Positions 33,366-45,580 of a stretch of DNA of 64,000 nucleotides are shown here, one piece after another (within the stretch, counting starts at the first letter, position 1; each line of letters begins with the position of its first letter). The stretch is from Anastrepha obliqua (taxonomy: Eukaryota > Arthropoda > Insecta > Diptera > Tephritidae): NCBI RefSeq assembly GCF_027943255.1, contig NC_072894.1, forward strand, positions 73,447,601 through 73,511,600, written 5' to 3'. Under the pieces are notes generated by a model. The model was not told the origin of the DNA. It ran no database searches and saw only the letters and a list, made by a program, of their open reading frames with translations. A program made the translations under genes and the position numbers.

Positions 33366-34337
33366 GATATACAAGTATATGTATATTGATACAGTAACTA
33401 GAAAACGAAATTGTTTAAAAAATATATACTTATCATTCAGCTCAAAATATTTATTCCGGCAATTTTTCTATTTTAACCAGCCGCTAACATCTTATCTTAC
33501 TATTCGACACAAAATACAGGTATACTGACGACCAAGTAACTTTTTATTACCTTCATTTGATTAAAAAAATTGTATTCCTATTGACAAGGACATGCTTTAA
33601 GCCCTCTGCTTATTATAATAAAGAAATATGCAGTACTACTTACTACAATGCTAATTTCAGGAAAAAGTTCAGAGAAGAAAAATAATCAGAATTACTAATT
33701 ATGTACCCATTAAGTAAATGCACAGGGAAAAATGGCAACATGAAACTTTCATCAAACTAATAAAATATCGTATGAAAGAATAATATCAGTAAACCCCCAG
33801 TTTTGAATTTCAGGTCGCGCTTCTTTAGGAGGGCTCAAAATTTACCTCTTCTTAGGAAGAAGTGGCATACGAAATCCACATGATTCCTCAACATTTTACA
33901 TATATCATTTTTTTCTACTTTTTTACTTATGAGTAGTTTTTGACCCTCTCAGGGGGAATAGACAACCCCTAAAAAATATATGTAAAAAAATTTCTACTCA
34001 TATCTTTATATGAATACTCCACTAATTATTATATACTTAACTTCTGTTATAATCATATATAAAGGTATCAATCTGGGCTATTGAAAGTATAGTATACTAG
34101 ATTACATCCAAATTAGTTATTTCGAATAGAGGAGAAGGCTCCCCTGTCACAAGTCTTTTATTAACCTCAGCCCTTTTCATACTCTCATATTTCCGCACTC
34201 ATGTTTCCAGATGTTTTTCATTTATAAATATTATTGTATTGCTAGGTTAGTCCATTTTTTGCAAAAACACACATATGAACTCAAACGCCACCAAAGAACT
34301 TTTGGAAACACTTTTCTTCTCTTATATAATATTATTA
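33366..34337. other. No gene recognised
   Basis: AT-rich, no coding or repeat family recognised. Confidence 0.5.
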
Positions 34338-34600
34338 TTATACGCTCATAAGGCATTGCGACCTCTGATGGGGCCTGATGTGCTTCCTGGCAAGTTCATA
34401 AATAGAGGCTTCTGTTGATTTTAGTACCTCGTCAGGCTTCTTGTTCCATATCACTATTGGATTTAGAGTCGCACTGTCTAAATACATTAGTATTCGTATT
34501 TCGAGAGCTGCACATTGGCAAAGAATGTGCTCTTGAATTTCATCATCTAGTGGCAAACGATCGTTTGTACTAATTCTAGACTACAATGTGCCTTATGGTA
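34338..34600 (-). pseudogene. Jockey-type LINE tail fragment
   Basis: Minus strand reads LPLDDEIQEHILCQCAALEI and RILMYLDSATLNP, a diverged version of the ExxxHxLxxCPAL.xxR block that ends Jockey ORF2. Upstream sequence to about 34790 may belong to the same copy but is not legible. Confidence 0.5.
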
Positions 34601-36690
34601 TCCAGTGAAAGTTCATAAGCCGTCTCTATCCAGGTTAAGGAGGCTATTCCATACTCTTCGGGAAGGAAGAATAAACTGTTTCGCCTACTTCTGTGCAAAT
34701 CGGGTCATTAATACGTTCCTTAGAAATATATTTACTCCAGCGTCACCTATCGGGTTAAAAATCGACTTAAGTTCATCTTTGCTTTGACATAAATTTCATG
34801 AAAATCGATGATTTAATATCTTTAAAGGGTATGAACTGATGAGTAAGTATGAACTAATAAGAATAAGAGTTGATAAAGTTGATAAAAAGGTATGGAAAAT
34901 TAATAATTCTTTGGACTATCACAAGCAAGTAGTTGTATATTGAAGGTCTCTCAAAAACTATCGGTCATTATTCACCTCTTATATGAGGTACTATCTGAAA
35001 AGTATATTGATGAAGCAACTCTTAATGAGAAGGTGAATTTTTTTTTTTTAAGTTTAACCCTCCGTTGAACACCTTTTTTAAAACCTTCGATGGGACACGC
35101 AGGTCTGGCCTTTTTTCATCCTGTTCGAGGATATCTTTTAAAAGGTTACATTTATAAATCGATAGAAAATTGAATTTTAGGGAGCTACCTGAAAGCTTAA
35201 ATCAAAACAGCTTGCTCAAAACAGCTCCACTGTAAGGCAGTTAGAAATAACTACTTATAAATTTAGAATTAAACCAATAAAAGTAAATATAAGCCAGTAA
35301 AATGAAATAGTTTCACTTGATTGCTGGTTACCATTGAATGAAATGGCTAAATACGCCTAAAATTTCAGGTCCGGTTCTAAAAGCTTACGATATTCAGATG
35401 TTTTGAAGGATTCCGAATTGATTATATATACAAATAATTATATTTAGATATAGTCAAATGGATGTGTATGCACTAATTTACTTACATATTTAGTTATTAG
35501 CTGACAAATTAAAAAATTAATCACAGATGAAGTTCTAAATGTTTGAATATATTTTTTCGCTATTAATTTTATTTGAGTGCGCAAACAGCATAAGTGATTT
35601 TCTTATTATTTCTATTTAATAGAGAAGAATCAAAGTCATATATTGTGTAGTATAATATTTTTCGAAATTTCATATAGTTTCTGATACATTTTTGTCATAT
35701 ATATGTATATAAGCACAAGTGTGCTTACATATAGTCATACACATACATACATTACATGTGTGTATAAGTAAATGTGTTCGTAGACACCAATATCTGTGGC
35801 TAAAAATGCATATTGTCTATTCTAATGATCGTGGGCGGAACATCTATATACAATATTTTCGAAAACCGTGATAGACTGCGAAATAAACATGAAATCATAT
35901 TTTTCATGAGCTTTTCTCTCAGTCAGCCATATCAAGAACTTAAGCTAATATTCGTTGAGAAGTGTAATGAATCAGAATGATTCTAAAAGAAAAAAAATTG
36001 TCATAGACTATGTATGTATCCGCAGCTAAATTTTAGCAAAAATGTAAACCTGAAATTGCCGCTCAATATAAATCAGCCAGTGTAATCCCTAATCACAATA
36101 ATTTCTAATAAAGCCAAAAACGTATGCAGGTACATATATGCAAGTACGTACACACATACAAGTACATTCGGCAAATCAATGGAACAGATACGAACATTCG
36201 TGTACATGACAATCGAGTCGTCGTTGTCGGATCTATCCGGATTCATATCAGACTGCTCGTTGGAAAGGAGGGCACACTTAGACAATTGGACACAGAAATC
36301 GCCTCTTGTGATACCGTTAATAAAAAGGCAAGTTAGAAAAGAAAAGAAGGATAACGTATGACGGACGGTGACTAGTTGAGAGGAAAACGCTAGTTATAAA
36401 CTGAGAGCCAAAAGGCCTAAATCTGCACTTGGTGAAAGTTCGAATTCCTGTTCCTCATTCGATTAAGACTCCCACATCTAGGAAAAGTTGAAGGAAATAA
36501 AGACTTTGCATACCTGCAAGCCAATGTTTTCGAAATCCACCTGCCCCCGAGTAAGCCGCAGGTAATCAGAGATACAATGAAATGTAACCTGTCTTCTAAC
36601 CATTCTGTGATCAGTCATGCCAATACATTTTGGCTTAATACTCACACAATTTTTATTATTCAGAAACGAGCTATGAGCTTAAAGCTTGCC
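34601..36690. other. No gene recognised
   Basis: Unassigned DNA with TACATACATACATTACATGT-type repeats around 35740 and 36120. Confidence 0.5.
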
Positions 36691-36774
36691 TAGGTACATT
36701 GAACTTTCGCGCTGTTTTTGCTTTCACTCCGCTTTGACGCAACGCGAGAAACTCGCTTTGCTTTGACGTTGGCA

Positions 36775-36952
36775 CCTTCATATAAATGCAAGAATGTTAG
36801 AATACAAAAGTACACCTTCTCCAAGTACCGTGATATCAGTACAGAAAATATACAAACAAAAACAAGAGGAAAAGGTAGCGGAAGTGAAAGTGAGTTGGAC
36901 GCCAAGAATATAAAATAAATTGATCACATGGCTACATTTGCACACAAAGGTA
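36775..36952 (+). promoter_or_regulatory. Possible promoter and first exon of an unidentified gene
   Basis: CATATAAATG (TATA-like) at 36779-36788 is followed by about 140 bases without long homopolymers, a TCAGTA initiator-like motif at 36836, and then ATGGCTACATTTGCACACAA at 36927 with AAGGTATGTTATC, a good donor, at 36951. That would encode MATFAHK before an intron. No second exon could be tied to it, so it may be a chance arrangement or the start of a non-coding transcript. Confidence 0.25.
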
Positions 36953-37324
36953 TGTTATCAAATTCGCCAAAAATATATTGTAGTAAAAGTTTTCGAAAGG
37001 CGCCGCCTTTTATATTCTCTACATCGAGAATTAAATGTGCCCGTTTGTATTCTTAATCAGTTGTCAAATCGAAGCGAACGCCAAAGGGGTTAAAAGGTGT
37101 ATGAAACGGACCGCAAGGCTTTAATTGCCGATTGGCGGTGAGAATAAATGTCATTTTGTACTTTATAATGTTGCAACAAAAACCAAAACTTATGTAGACC
37201 AATAGGTATATTAAAAGAATTTTTGCAAATATACGAGTATGTTTAGCCGCGGTGATTGCATTAAGTTCTCTGTATGTTTGAATATGTATTGAGATCAAAA
37301 CCTCTGTACGTCGCAAACGGCCAG

Positions 37325-37600
37325 AAATATGGGCAAACGATTCTTGGATTTTGCATGATGATAACGCGCCATCGCCAAGTAAATACCATGGTGCAAGCAC
37401 CGTATTCACCTGATATGGCCCGTGCGATTTCTTTTTGTTTCCCAAGTTGAAGTTACCGAGAGGAGATTTCAGTCGATAGAAGAGATCAAAGAGAATGCGA
37501 CGAAAGAGCTGAAGGCCATCCCTTCGTTGGCTCATGTGTGTTGCTTCATACGGGTCATATTTTGAAGGAGATAAAATAAATTTGCCCGAAATTTAACTCT
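37325..37600 (+). pseudogene. DD34D mariner transposase, C-terminal fragment
   Basis: Plus strand reads SWILHDDNAPSPSK, then KHRIHLIWPVRFLF and RRFQSIEEIKENATKELKAI. The pattern HHDNAP.H, PYSPDMA.CDFFLF and F.SIEEIKENS is the second half of the same mariner type as the copy at 12280. Frameshifted and cut off upstream; the opposite-strand frame at 37053-37535 is its shadow. Confidence 0.7.
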
Positions 37601-37962
37601 GTTTTATTTAATTTAAACATTCCCTGTACTTTCTGATCATAATGTATGTCCTTCAAAGAATCTTCTATAACTGCAAAACGCATCACAAATTTCATTTTGA
37701 CACATGTTTTTCGTAATATGCGTCTTCAAAAAACGTCCTACCGTCTTTTAACCGATTAAAAGCGATCACAGCATAGGCAATCATCATTACACACTTGGTT
37801 GCTCGATTGGAAAGTTTCGGTAAAAACTCGCACTGATCGTACTGATGGCGCAAAACACGGCTACCTCAGAAGCAATAGCATCGTTTATACGAGGGTTGTC
37901 TTTTATATTTTCCGCCCTATTTAAGAAAAGACAATAAAGTATTAATGGAAAGAATATTGGAA
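37601..37962. other. Unassigned DNA between two mariner fragments
   Basis: Probably the non-coding ends of the adjoining mariners; no repeat boundary could be fixed. Confidence 0.35.
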
Positions 37963-38960
37963 ATGGTTTTTCATAACATTCATCTTGGAAATCAACCCAC
38001 TTCAGCATTCGCTTGAACCAATTTTCAATGCACTTTTGCCACTCAGAAGTGGATATCTCTAAAACCAGTTGCGTAAAGCCTTCAACAGCTTCTTCAATCG
38101 CTGAAAAACGTCGAGCTCACATTTTGTTTTTATGTTCATAACGAGAACAAAATTAAACAATTAGGTACCAAATCATAGTTGTAAGGCGAATTTACTATTA
38201 ATTCTTTTGAGTGTCCAAAAACTTTCTTGTGAGAGCTCGCATTGTATTGGGAAGGATTATTCGTCTTCGGCGGTTGGTTTTTCTTAATTCTCCAAAAACT
38301 TTCAGCAAAGAAATGGTTCTGTACCACTCAGAATTGCACCTTCTAAGTTTTCTAGTGATACAGTTGCGTCATGACCAGAGTTATCGAAAAAGCAGGAGAC
38401 CATTTCCTTTGAGGTGATTTTTCCGCGAACAACTTTTGTTACCATACTGTCGATTGCTGTTTTGTTTTCAGGTCACATGTATGGAACCAAGATTCCTCAC
38501 CTGTTATGATGTCTTAGATGTGCATTAAAGCACCGCGGTGGAATTTCTGCAACATTTCTTTACTCTAATGGACACAAATCCTTTTTTGGGCAACTGTCAA
38601 ATTATGCGGTATCCAACGAGAACAAATCTTCCTGACGACCAAATGTTCATGTCCTATAATTCTCGGCTAAAGCTACAATAATTAATCTAGAATCTCTTGA
38701 AAAGAGAAAGGCAGTCCTGTCACTTTCGTTTATTTTCAGTGTTGTTAATGGCATCGTCGACTGTTCAGACCTACTTGAGTGGATAAGCTTTAATGTTCCC
38801 CAAAGAAGTCTTCGCAATTTTTACCCATTTTACGGGACTTTAAGACTAAATTTGCGAGCAGTGCACCCATTGATCGTGTACTTCGAGGCTATCATTCATT
38901 ACCTAATACCATTCTGCTTGATTTTGCTTCATTCAGATCTAATTTTGTAAAAAATTAAAA
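37963..38960 (-). pseudogene. DD34D mariner transposase, decayed
   Basis: Minus strand from high to low coordinates: RWIPHNLTVAQKRICVH, DIITGEESWFHTCDLKTKQQ (first catalytic block, Glu in place of the usual Asp of GDE), FFAESFWR, NASSHKKVFG, YDLVPNCLILFSL (third block, SPDLAPNDFFLF in intact relatives) and EAVEGFTQLVLEISTSEWQK with CIENWFKRMLK. Several stops and shifts. The C-terminal block matches the isolated scrap at 44995-45116. Confidence 0.7.
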
Positions 38961-39060
38961 TTTAGTTAATTAATATTGTATTTATATTTATTGCTAATAG
39001 TGCTTTTCTTTACATTTGTGTTTTGTCTGTAAGGTAATTTGTACTGTAGATTATTAAAAT

Positions 39061-39240
39061 AAATAAATAAATGTTTAATGTAAGCTGGTCCCACTAATGT
39101 CCAAAGATGCTTCTATCTCACGATATGCCACATGACGATTATTTACATCGATTATTTCTAGTACACCAGCCGTGTGTTTGGACGGCCTTCAAGAAATTGA
39201 GCTTTCAAGGATCGACGGCCACATTGGCTTAGCAAGTATA
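39061..39240 (-). pseudogene. Mariner helix-turn-helix fragment
   Basis: Minus strand translates to GRPNTRLVLEIIDVNNRHVA and YREIEASLDISGTSL after allowing one shift, the GRP.T...ENI..I...DRR.T..EIE..LGIS pattern of the second helix-turn-helix of mariner transposases. It may be the N-terminus of the copy ending at 38960. Confidence 0.45.
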
Positions 39241-39907
39241 CGAAGAATTGGCACTTTGATTCAGTGTTCTAGAGGACTGATTTGATGCGATACTTTATAT
39301 AAAATGCACTTTTCTTTGCTTTGAAGTATTATATTTCTAGAGAAATAACCACAGAAGTAGTAAAACTTCACTGAGACTTGTTTACTTTTGCATTGACGAA
39401 TCTGAGAACTTATTTGCGTTTAGGATAAATAACTAACGTAGCCTCGTAAAATAGGCAGGAAGCTGGCGAAGTTTTTAGGATTCTGTGTTCACTCTGCGCA
39501 CAGAAACCTTTCTAATTAAATACTTTCCTTCGCGTTATATAATATTATAGAAAGAAATTGACTTTAATGAATTTTGTATTGTGAACGGTGTAAGTAAATT
39601 CACAGTCGACTTATGGGCTTCACAAACGACAACATCGAATTTGATCTGTCAGATCCTTTTACTTCCGTGCTTCCACATTGAACTAAGTTTACATTTTTAA
39701 AGTCGACCAAACTCGCTTAGCTGTTGTTGTATCATTTAAGAAGAAGTAGGGGTACATTCATATGCAATAGTCTCGATTACGTTAGGCATTGTTACTAAAT
39801 AACCGACCTTGGCATCGGTTGGTTACTAACTGGCATCTTCAGTGGCACGTAGAACAAAAAAAAAAAACAAAATCGAAGTGATGAAAACAACTGCCTCATT
39901 CTTACTA
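39241..39907. other. No gene recognised
   Basis: AT-rich DNA without legible content. Confidence 0.45.
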
Positions 39908-40373
39908 CAGGATTTTCCAATAAGAGGTGTTATTTTGATATGCAAAGAAAAATGCTACTTTTGAATATAAATATATGATCGGATGTTTATTTGATTATAA
40001 AAAGGAAGGTATGCCGTTAATAGTGGCTGCCCTATGTCCTCGAAAGCCTCACAAATTCCACCTTTGAGGTCTTGAATCGACCCTAGGCTGATGACGTAGA
40101 CCTTCTCTTCCACGTGGCACCAAGGAAAAAAGTCACAAGGTGTTGAATCACAAGATCTCGGTGGCCAATTGTGATCACCTCTTCGAGAGATAACACGGTC
40201 CAGAAACTTTTCACGTAAAAGATCAATGGTTTCGTTGCTTGTGTGGCACATAGCGCCGTCTTGTTGAAAATAATCGTTGTCGAGATCAATTCCATTCCGG
40301 TCATAAAAAATCATTAATCATCTCTTGATAGCGCAATTCATTCACCAATAACATCTGTTATTGGAAAACCCTT
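39908..40373 (-). mobile_element. Internally deleted DD41D-type element (copy 1)
   Basis: 466 bp flanked by TA (39906-39907 and 40374-40375). Ends CAGGATTTTCCAATAAGAGG and, inverted, AAGGGTTTTCCAATAACAGA. The minus strand keeps only the transposase C-terminal half: [19 protein letters not shown] and [17 protein letters not shown], with 41 residues between the two Asp. The first catalytic Asp and the DNA-binding half are deleted. Sister copy at 49891-50413. Confidence 0.8.
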
Positions 40374-40375
40374 TA

Positions 40376-42019
40376 TTTATAACTTATTAGTAGTCAGCGA
40401 TGCCACAATACCAAATGTACCGTTATGTAGCATATACTCGCCGCCAGCAGCATCGTCGGTAACTAACATGTTGCGTTTTTAATTACTCGTTCAGGGCTCC
40501 AATAGATATATATGTATGTTTGTGTGATATGTAGAATAAGTGAAAGGAAAGACAAAATGGAATCTGCGGCACGTCGTGGCCAAGTAAATAAGTTGCTCTA
40601 AATGCACATGCAAATGCGTGTTGGTTTGTAGAACATAGCATAAAACAGATAAACGAGCATGCGTACATATGGCATTTACTTAGAGGCAGATCTAGCATTT
40701 GAATGCTAGACGGAATGCTGATACACATATTAAGATATTGTCTAAAGAAAAATTAGCTTTTCGTTTGTATTACGAATTGAATATCGATTTCATTTGCTCA
40801 TTCATTTTAGACGTTAATTGAATATAAACACGTTTTATAATTTACCGCTGCGGCTCCAGTTGACCAATGCGATCAGCTCCTTCAGATTAGAGACGTATAC
40901 GCTACGTAACGAAACACATGCATCCACATGTGCATACACATCTGCATATTTGTGCTTAAGTACATATATGCATGTGTATGTGTTTAGGTAGCACCTAGCA
41001 GCTTGAACTATTCGGCCATGCAGATACACACGATTCGTCGAACTATTTTTCCCGGCAAACATTTGTGCGTACCTACGTTCAACAAAATGCATGCGTGTAC
41101 GTTGGCTTGGGAGTGCAGTTCAGTGTCCTGCAACGCGTTGTTTTGCAATTTGATTGAATTTTAATTTCTGCATTCGAAACTAAATAAACTACAATAAGCG
41201 TAACCTACTTTTGAACAAGTTTAGTTCAGTTCAGTTCAGTTCATTTCAACTCAATTCGATTTACATGCTATTTGGCTTAGTACTGACTTTAGCACGCAGC
41301 AGTCTAACATGCCTTGGCGTGGTTTATGAAGTTGACATACGCACGCATGCGCGCCTGCGTTTGCGCCTTAGCCTGCAACTGTGATGCGAATGTGAATGCG
41401 CCATAGGAGAAAAACTGCATCTCTCATTATGTAAGACTATGAACAGCCTGTCGTACTTTACAGCAACACTACCTCACACTCTCGGCATATTCACCAACGT
41501 GCAATCATACACACATACACACATATGAATGCCCATAGTTACCTACGAAAACAGACCAACGCCAAATTACATATTCATATCGATTTGCATGACGAAATTT
41601 CGGATTAGTTTAAAGTTTTTTTTATTGAAATTTATAGCAGTAAATTCGTAACATAAAGACACATACACACAATCGTGAAAATGTGGCCATAGAATACCAA
41701 TAAAATGGAACTATGAGATCATAAGTTCATATGTTTGTAACAACATTTAAACTTGCATGCACAAAAATTTTGCTATCCCAAAAAGATAACACCACAAAGT
41801 ATGATTAAAAACTATGCGCCTATTTGCACTTAAGTGTATATTGGCTAGCTCTGTAAGTTTTTGATTACGAGTACTAAAAAGTGGCAAGCTTATAAGTATT
41901 TATATACATACTTATACATACTCGTGCAAATATATGTATATGTGAGTATATGTACTTGTAAAGGCAATTAATTAATGTATTTTTTCAATTGTTAATAATA
42001 AGACTTTTATTGCTTAAAG
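40376..42019. other. No gene recognised; pentanucleotide repeat
   Basis: Includes an AGTTC tandem run at 41221-41245, and a GC-richer segment around 41330-41400 (CGCACGCATGCGCGCCTGCG) that stands out from the surrounding AT-rich DNA and could be regulatory. Otherwise unassigned. Confidence 0.4.
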
Positions 42020-42504
42020 GCCTATAACACCATACGGCATCTTGGTTTGGGAGATAAAAAGACGTATGCCAGCAAATTGGAAGGCGTGCATAGACTGCGC
42101 GGGACTGCATATAACTGAAACACTATGAGCACTAGAGAGGGTATTAAACATGTCCGGTTAGAATTAGTTGCAAAGAACTGAGCAGAGATAGTCAGCGCTT
42201 AAGTAATGGTGACAGGATTATTATAACAACGGCCAACCGACTATACTAATGTACGAGATTCATCGCCTGTTCAAACTATATTTCTTATCAGGGCAACTTC
42301 AAGAAAAGATAGTGAGTAATAATAAAATGGTTGGAGCAAAGAACTTCGCTGAGCAGGTAAATGAACTGCAGGAACCTCTCCATCTTATCTTCATTGACTT
42401 TGTGCATGACGGTGATCTATCTGAGCCAATCGAGTCAGTAGCGGGAGTCAAGCAAGGTTGCATATTATCGTCTCTGTTATTCTTACTGGTATTCTTAACG
42501 GCAA

Positions 42505-42706
42505 CCGCCGTAGCCGAATGGGATGGTATGTGACTACCATTCGAAATTCGGAGAGAACGTAGGTTCGAATCTGCGAGAAACACCAAAATGAAGAAAAAAG
42601 AAGTGTACTTCTGCATGAAAACAACATAAAGACGCACGCCGCAGATACGAGGAGGAGCTCGCCCAAACACTCAAAAAAAAGTGTAAACGCCACCCTCGAT
42701 ACAATC
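42505..42706 (+). repeat. tRNA-derived SINE, internally deleted
   Basis: Head CCGCCGTAGCCGAATGGGAT (A-box-like), B-box-like GTAGGTTCGAATCTGCG at about 42562, then a deletion to the tail with ACATAAAGACGCACGCCGCA and GCCCAAACACTCAAAAAAAA. Inserted in LINE sequence. Confidence 0.8.
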
Positions 42707-42943
42707 CGATTAGTACGGAACACTTGGACTTCGAGCAAAACGAAGTTCAAATCCAATCTAAATCAAAACCTCACAGACAAACACTTTTATGGTATACCGC
42801 GAGCAAATCACGGTACTTCTCTTACTGAGAAGTAAGATTGCGCCAGATGGTGGACCATGACTAATATAAGTGCAAAAAGCCAAAACGGCATGTGGCAGCC
42901 TAAATAAGAAACAACCGACAAAACGCCGAAGCTAAGAATTTTT

Positions 42944-43190
42944 GCGTCTTGATGTTGTTCCACAAATGGAGAGACTTACAGTTTCAAGCCGACTCCGAAC
43001 GGCAGATATTTTTATGAGGACCTTTTTTCATAGCAGAAATACACTCGGAGGTTTGCCATTGCCTGCCGAGGTGCGACCGCTATTAGAAAAATATTTCTAT
43101 TAATTTTGGTGTTTCACTGAGGCTCGAACCTACGTTCTCTCTGTTCCAAATAGTAGTCACGCACCAACCCAATCGGCTACGGCGACCACA
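42944..43190 (-). repeat. tRNA-derived SINE with perfect target duplication
   Basis: Minus-strand copy with B-box GTAGGTTCGAGCCTCAG and A-box-like TAGCCGATTGGGTTGG. Flanked by AAGAATTTTT at 42934-42943 and 43191-43200, an exact 10-bp target-site duplication. That proves insertion by target-primed reverse transcription into the resident LINE. Confidence 0.9.
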
Positions 43191-43599
43191 AAGAATTTTT
43201 AATTCAAATAAATTCTTCTCTATGGTTGCGAAACTTACCACACAAAGCTTGGAATCATCATAACTGATGCGTCAGAACAACCCTCCACTTATGGTGGTCT
43301 GACAATTAGATATCGAACGATCAACTCCTTGCAAGAAGTGAACAAAAACCAATTACTCGTGAAATACAGGATCGTAAGTGGAGATGGGTTGGAACACCAA
43401 GCGCAATACAACGAACGAAATAAGTAGAATAGCATTGGCGGCATAGCCTTTTTGACGAATTTCTAGGAGTCAATGAAGACCTAACATGGTCCCAGATCAA
43501 GACTAAAGCGAAAAATCAACAACATTGACAATCTTTTGTTTCGGTAACATACGCCTCCGGCGCGACCGAAACAAATAATAATAATTGTAATCAATGGCT

Positions 43600-43850
43600 T
43601 TGGTTTTATCGCCATACCAGTGTTTTCTTCACGGGCGGGTCTAAAATTATGGAAGATTCTGTTCAGAATACCGCAACATTTTCTAAGACGAGATCTACGC
43701 TGCTGAACTGGTAGTCGAACCAACCACTCACATTGATAACCAGGTAGCCATAAATGCAGTAATAGCCACTATCTACTAAGTGGCCAGGAATGGGAACCCT
43801 TAGAGGCTCTCAGAAGCGTCACACATTGAAGTAACTCGCGTATAATCAGT
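43600..43850 (+). pseudogene. LINE RNase H remnant
   Basis: Plus strand shows TGGSKIMEDSVQN (compare (Y/F)TDGSKM..SVG) and DNQVAINAVIA (compare DSQAAIKAL), two RNase H blocks in a plausible order and spacing. Heavily mutated. Confidence 0.45.
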
Positions 43851-44994
43851 AATTTTTTGGCGAAGGAAACTATGTACATAGATATGATGTTGATTAGTGG
43901 GGCTTCTAGGAAGTATTCTCCAGAAACCACTCGGATGCCGCTTTTCCTGGCAAGGATGTATATGAGCGGTGAGAAGCACATGCAATTTAGATGGAGTAAA
44001 GAATTTCTACAAAAGGATATATTGTATCATCGAGTCAGTGAACTAGGCGAACTACTCCTCTCTCTATCTAATTTCTTTTCGCATTTTTGATTATCCTCTA
44101 CCGAATCAATTGTTGATCAATAGATTTCTTCTCTAGTATCTATTTTCATATTGAACTAAGGTGACCACACAGATAAAATGAAATCTAAACACCGTTGTAG
44201 AGGATAAATAAATTCTAGACTGCTATTGTATAAAAAGGTTACACCTTTCGGAGTATTTTTGCAAGGACATTTTTTTAAATACCTTTTGTTTGATACTCAT
44301 TCTCTAATATATCAGTCCCTTCCGGTGAAAAGACATGCATTTCAGTGTTCTCATGGCCACTTTTTCACTAACTATATCTTCAACATTTTTTCCTCTTTAT
44401 ATAATAGTGCAGACAAAAAATATTATTATTCTTAAATTGTGAGATTTTATGAATTGTATATCTTGTAAAATTTGCTATTAATCGACCGACTGAACGTATC
44501 TTTACCCTTGAAAAAATGGCTGAACTTGAGTAGGCCGGAAAAATAATAGTGGTTTCCTATGCATTTAAGGATAACTGTCGATTGTAGTTATTACCTAAGA
44601 ATGGGCATAGAAACAAAGAAGTGGGTAGGATGAAGGTTCTCTTTAGTAGCTTATCATCACACTTCAAAGCCTCCTTAATAAAATTGTGAAATCTGAGGCA
44701 TAGAAAGTGTAATTTCTCAGCTCATCCGATCTGTCCTGCAAAAGCATTACAAACATAGAAAAACTGCTCTGAAAGAGAAACAGACGTATATATAAGTATA
44801 TCTACAATCCATAGCGATGGGGCAACCCCAACTATCGACAGTTAATAACTGAAAGATTTTGATCACCCAATGAATTTTTTACCTTTATGTACTCATTTAT
44901 TTATTTATTCAAATTTGGGCATCAATATAAAAATAACACTAAAAAATGTAGCACAATAAATGTATTCAGTATAATATTATTGTAAAATAAATAT
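43851..44994. other. No gene recognised
   Basis: Short frames (43857-44090, 44226-44435) lack domains. Confidence 0.45.
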
Positions 44995-45116
44995 TAGAAA
45001 TATCCTGAAGAAGCTATTGAAGCATTTATACAGCTAGTTTTGGAGGTATCCACTTCTGAGTGGCAAAGGTGCTTCCAAAATTGGATCAAGCGAATGCAGA
45101 AGTGTATTGAATTTTG
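44995..45116 (+). pseudogene. Mariner transposase C-terminal scrap
   Basis: Reads EEAIEAFIQLVLEVSTSEWQ and RCFQNWIKRMQKCIEF before a stop, the E.A..AF...V.....SEW..CF.NW..RM.KCI ending of DD34D mariners. It matches the C-terminus at 37963-38110. Confidence 0.7.
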
Positions 45117-45302
45117 AGAAACAATGAAGCCATTTGCGTTTGTATCGCGCTCAACTCTGCCAGTACGTTTCTTCCGCAACAGCTGTCTCAATAGAAGCAT
45201 TATCTCCATTCAGCGCTTACTCAGAAGTTCCAAAAAAATTATATGAAAATGTGAACATAAAATTAGAATTTCGATGTTTATTTCATATTTTATTTAATTT
45301 GC

Positions 45303-45580
45303 GGCCGCCGTAGCCGAATGGGCTGGTGCGTGAGAGAACGTAGGTTCGAATCTCGGTGAAAGACCAAAAAGAAGAGAAATTGTTTTCCAATGGTCGCCCC
45401 TCGGCAGGCAATGGCAGACCTCCGAGTGTATTTCTGCTATGAAAAAGTTCCTCATAAAAAGTCGGTTTGAAACTGTAGGTTCCTCCATTTGTGGAACAAC
45501 GTCAAGACGCACACCACAAATAGAAGAAGCAGCTCCGGCAAATACCCAAAAGGGGTGTACGCGCAACATATATAAAAGGC
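45303..45580 (+). repeat. tRNA-derived SINE
   Basis: GCCGCCGTAGCCGAATGGGC at the start, GTAGGTTCGAATCTCGG (B-box-like) near 45340, body TCGCCCCTCGGCAGGCAATG, and tail AAATACCCAAAAGGGGTGTA. About 20 bases between A- and B-boxes are missing compared with the copy at 60569. Confidence 0.85.

Larger units (their letters stand above)
42020..43530 (+). pseudogene. LINE reverse transcriptase broken by two SINEs
   Basis: Plus-strand blocks: LVWEIKRRMPANWKACIDC (about 42040-42110), LHLIFIDFVHDGD and GVKQGCILSSLLFLLVFL (42380-42500, the F.DF..AFD and GV(R/K)QGC.LSP.LF blocks). After SINE insertions come LLYGCET-like sequence (about 43215) and ITREIQDRKWRWVG with LTWSQIKTKAKNQQHW at 43340-43530. The YADD palm segment is missing. 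One SINE lies at about 42505-42706 and another, inverted, at 42944-43190 with a perfect 10-bp duplication of LINE sequence. Confidence 0.7.

Noticed and set aside
37053..37535. 160-codon minus-strand frame
   Set aside because: Its upstream half is antisense to a mariner transposase fragment on the + strand, and the rest shows no domain.
42505..42580. Functional tRNA gene from A- and B-box-like motifs
   Set aside because: No cloverleaf with a proper acceptor stem could be drawn, and the motif is always followed by the same SINE body.
42299..42756. Minus-strand frames of 102-123 codons
   Set aside because: They are shadows of plus-strand LINE RT sequence and a SINE.
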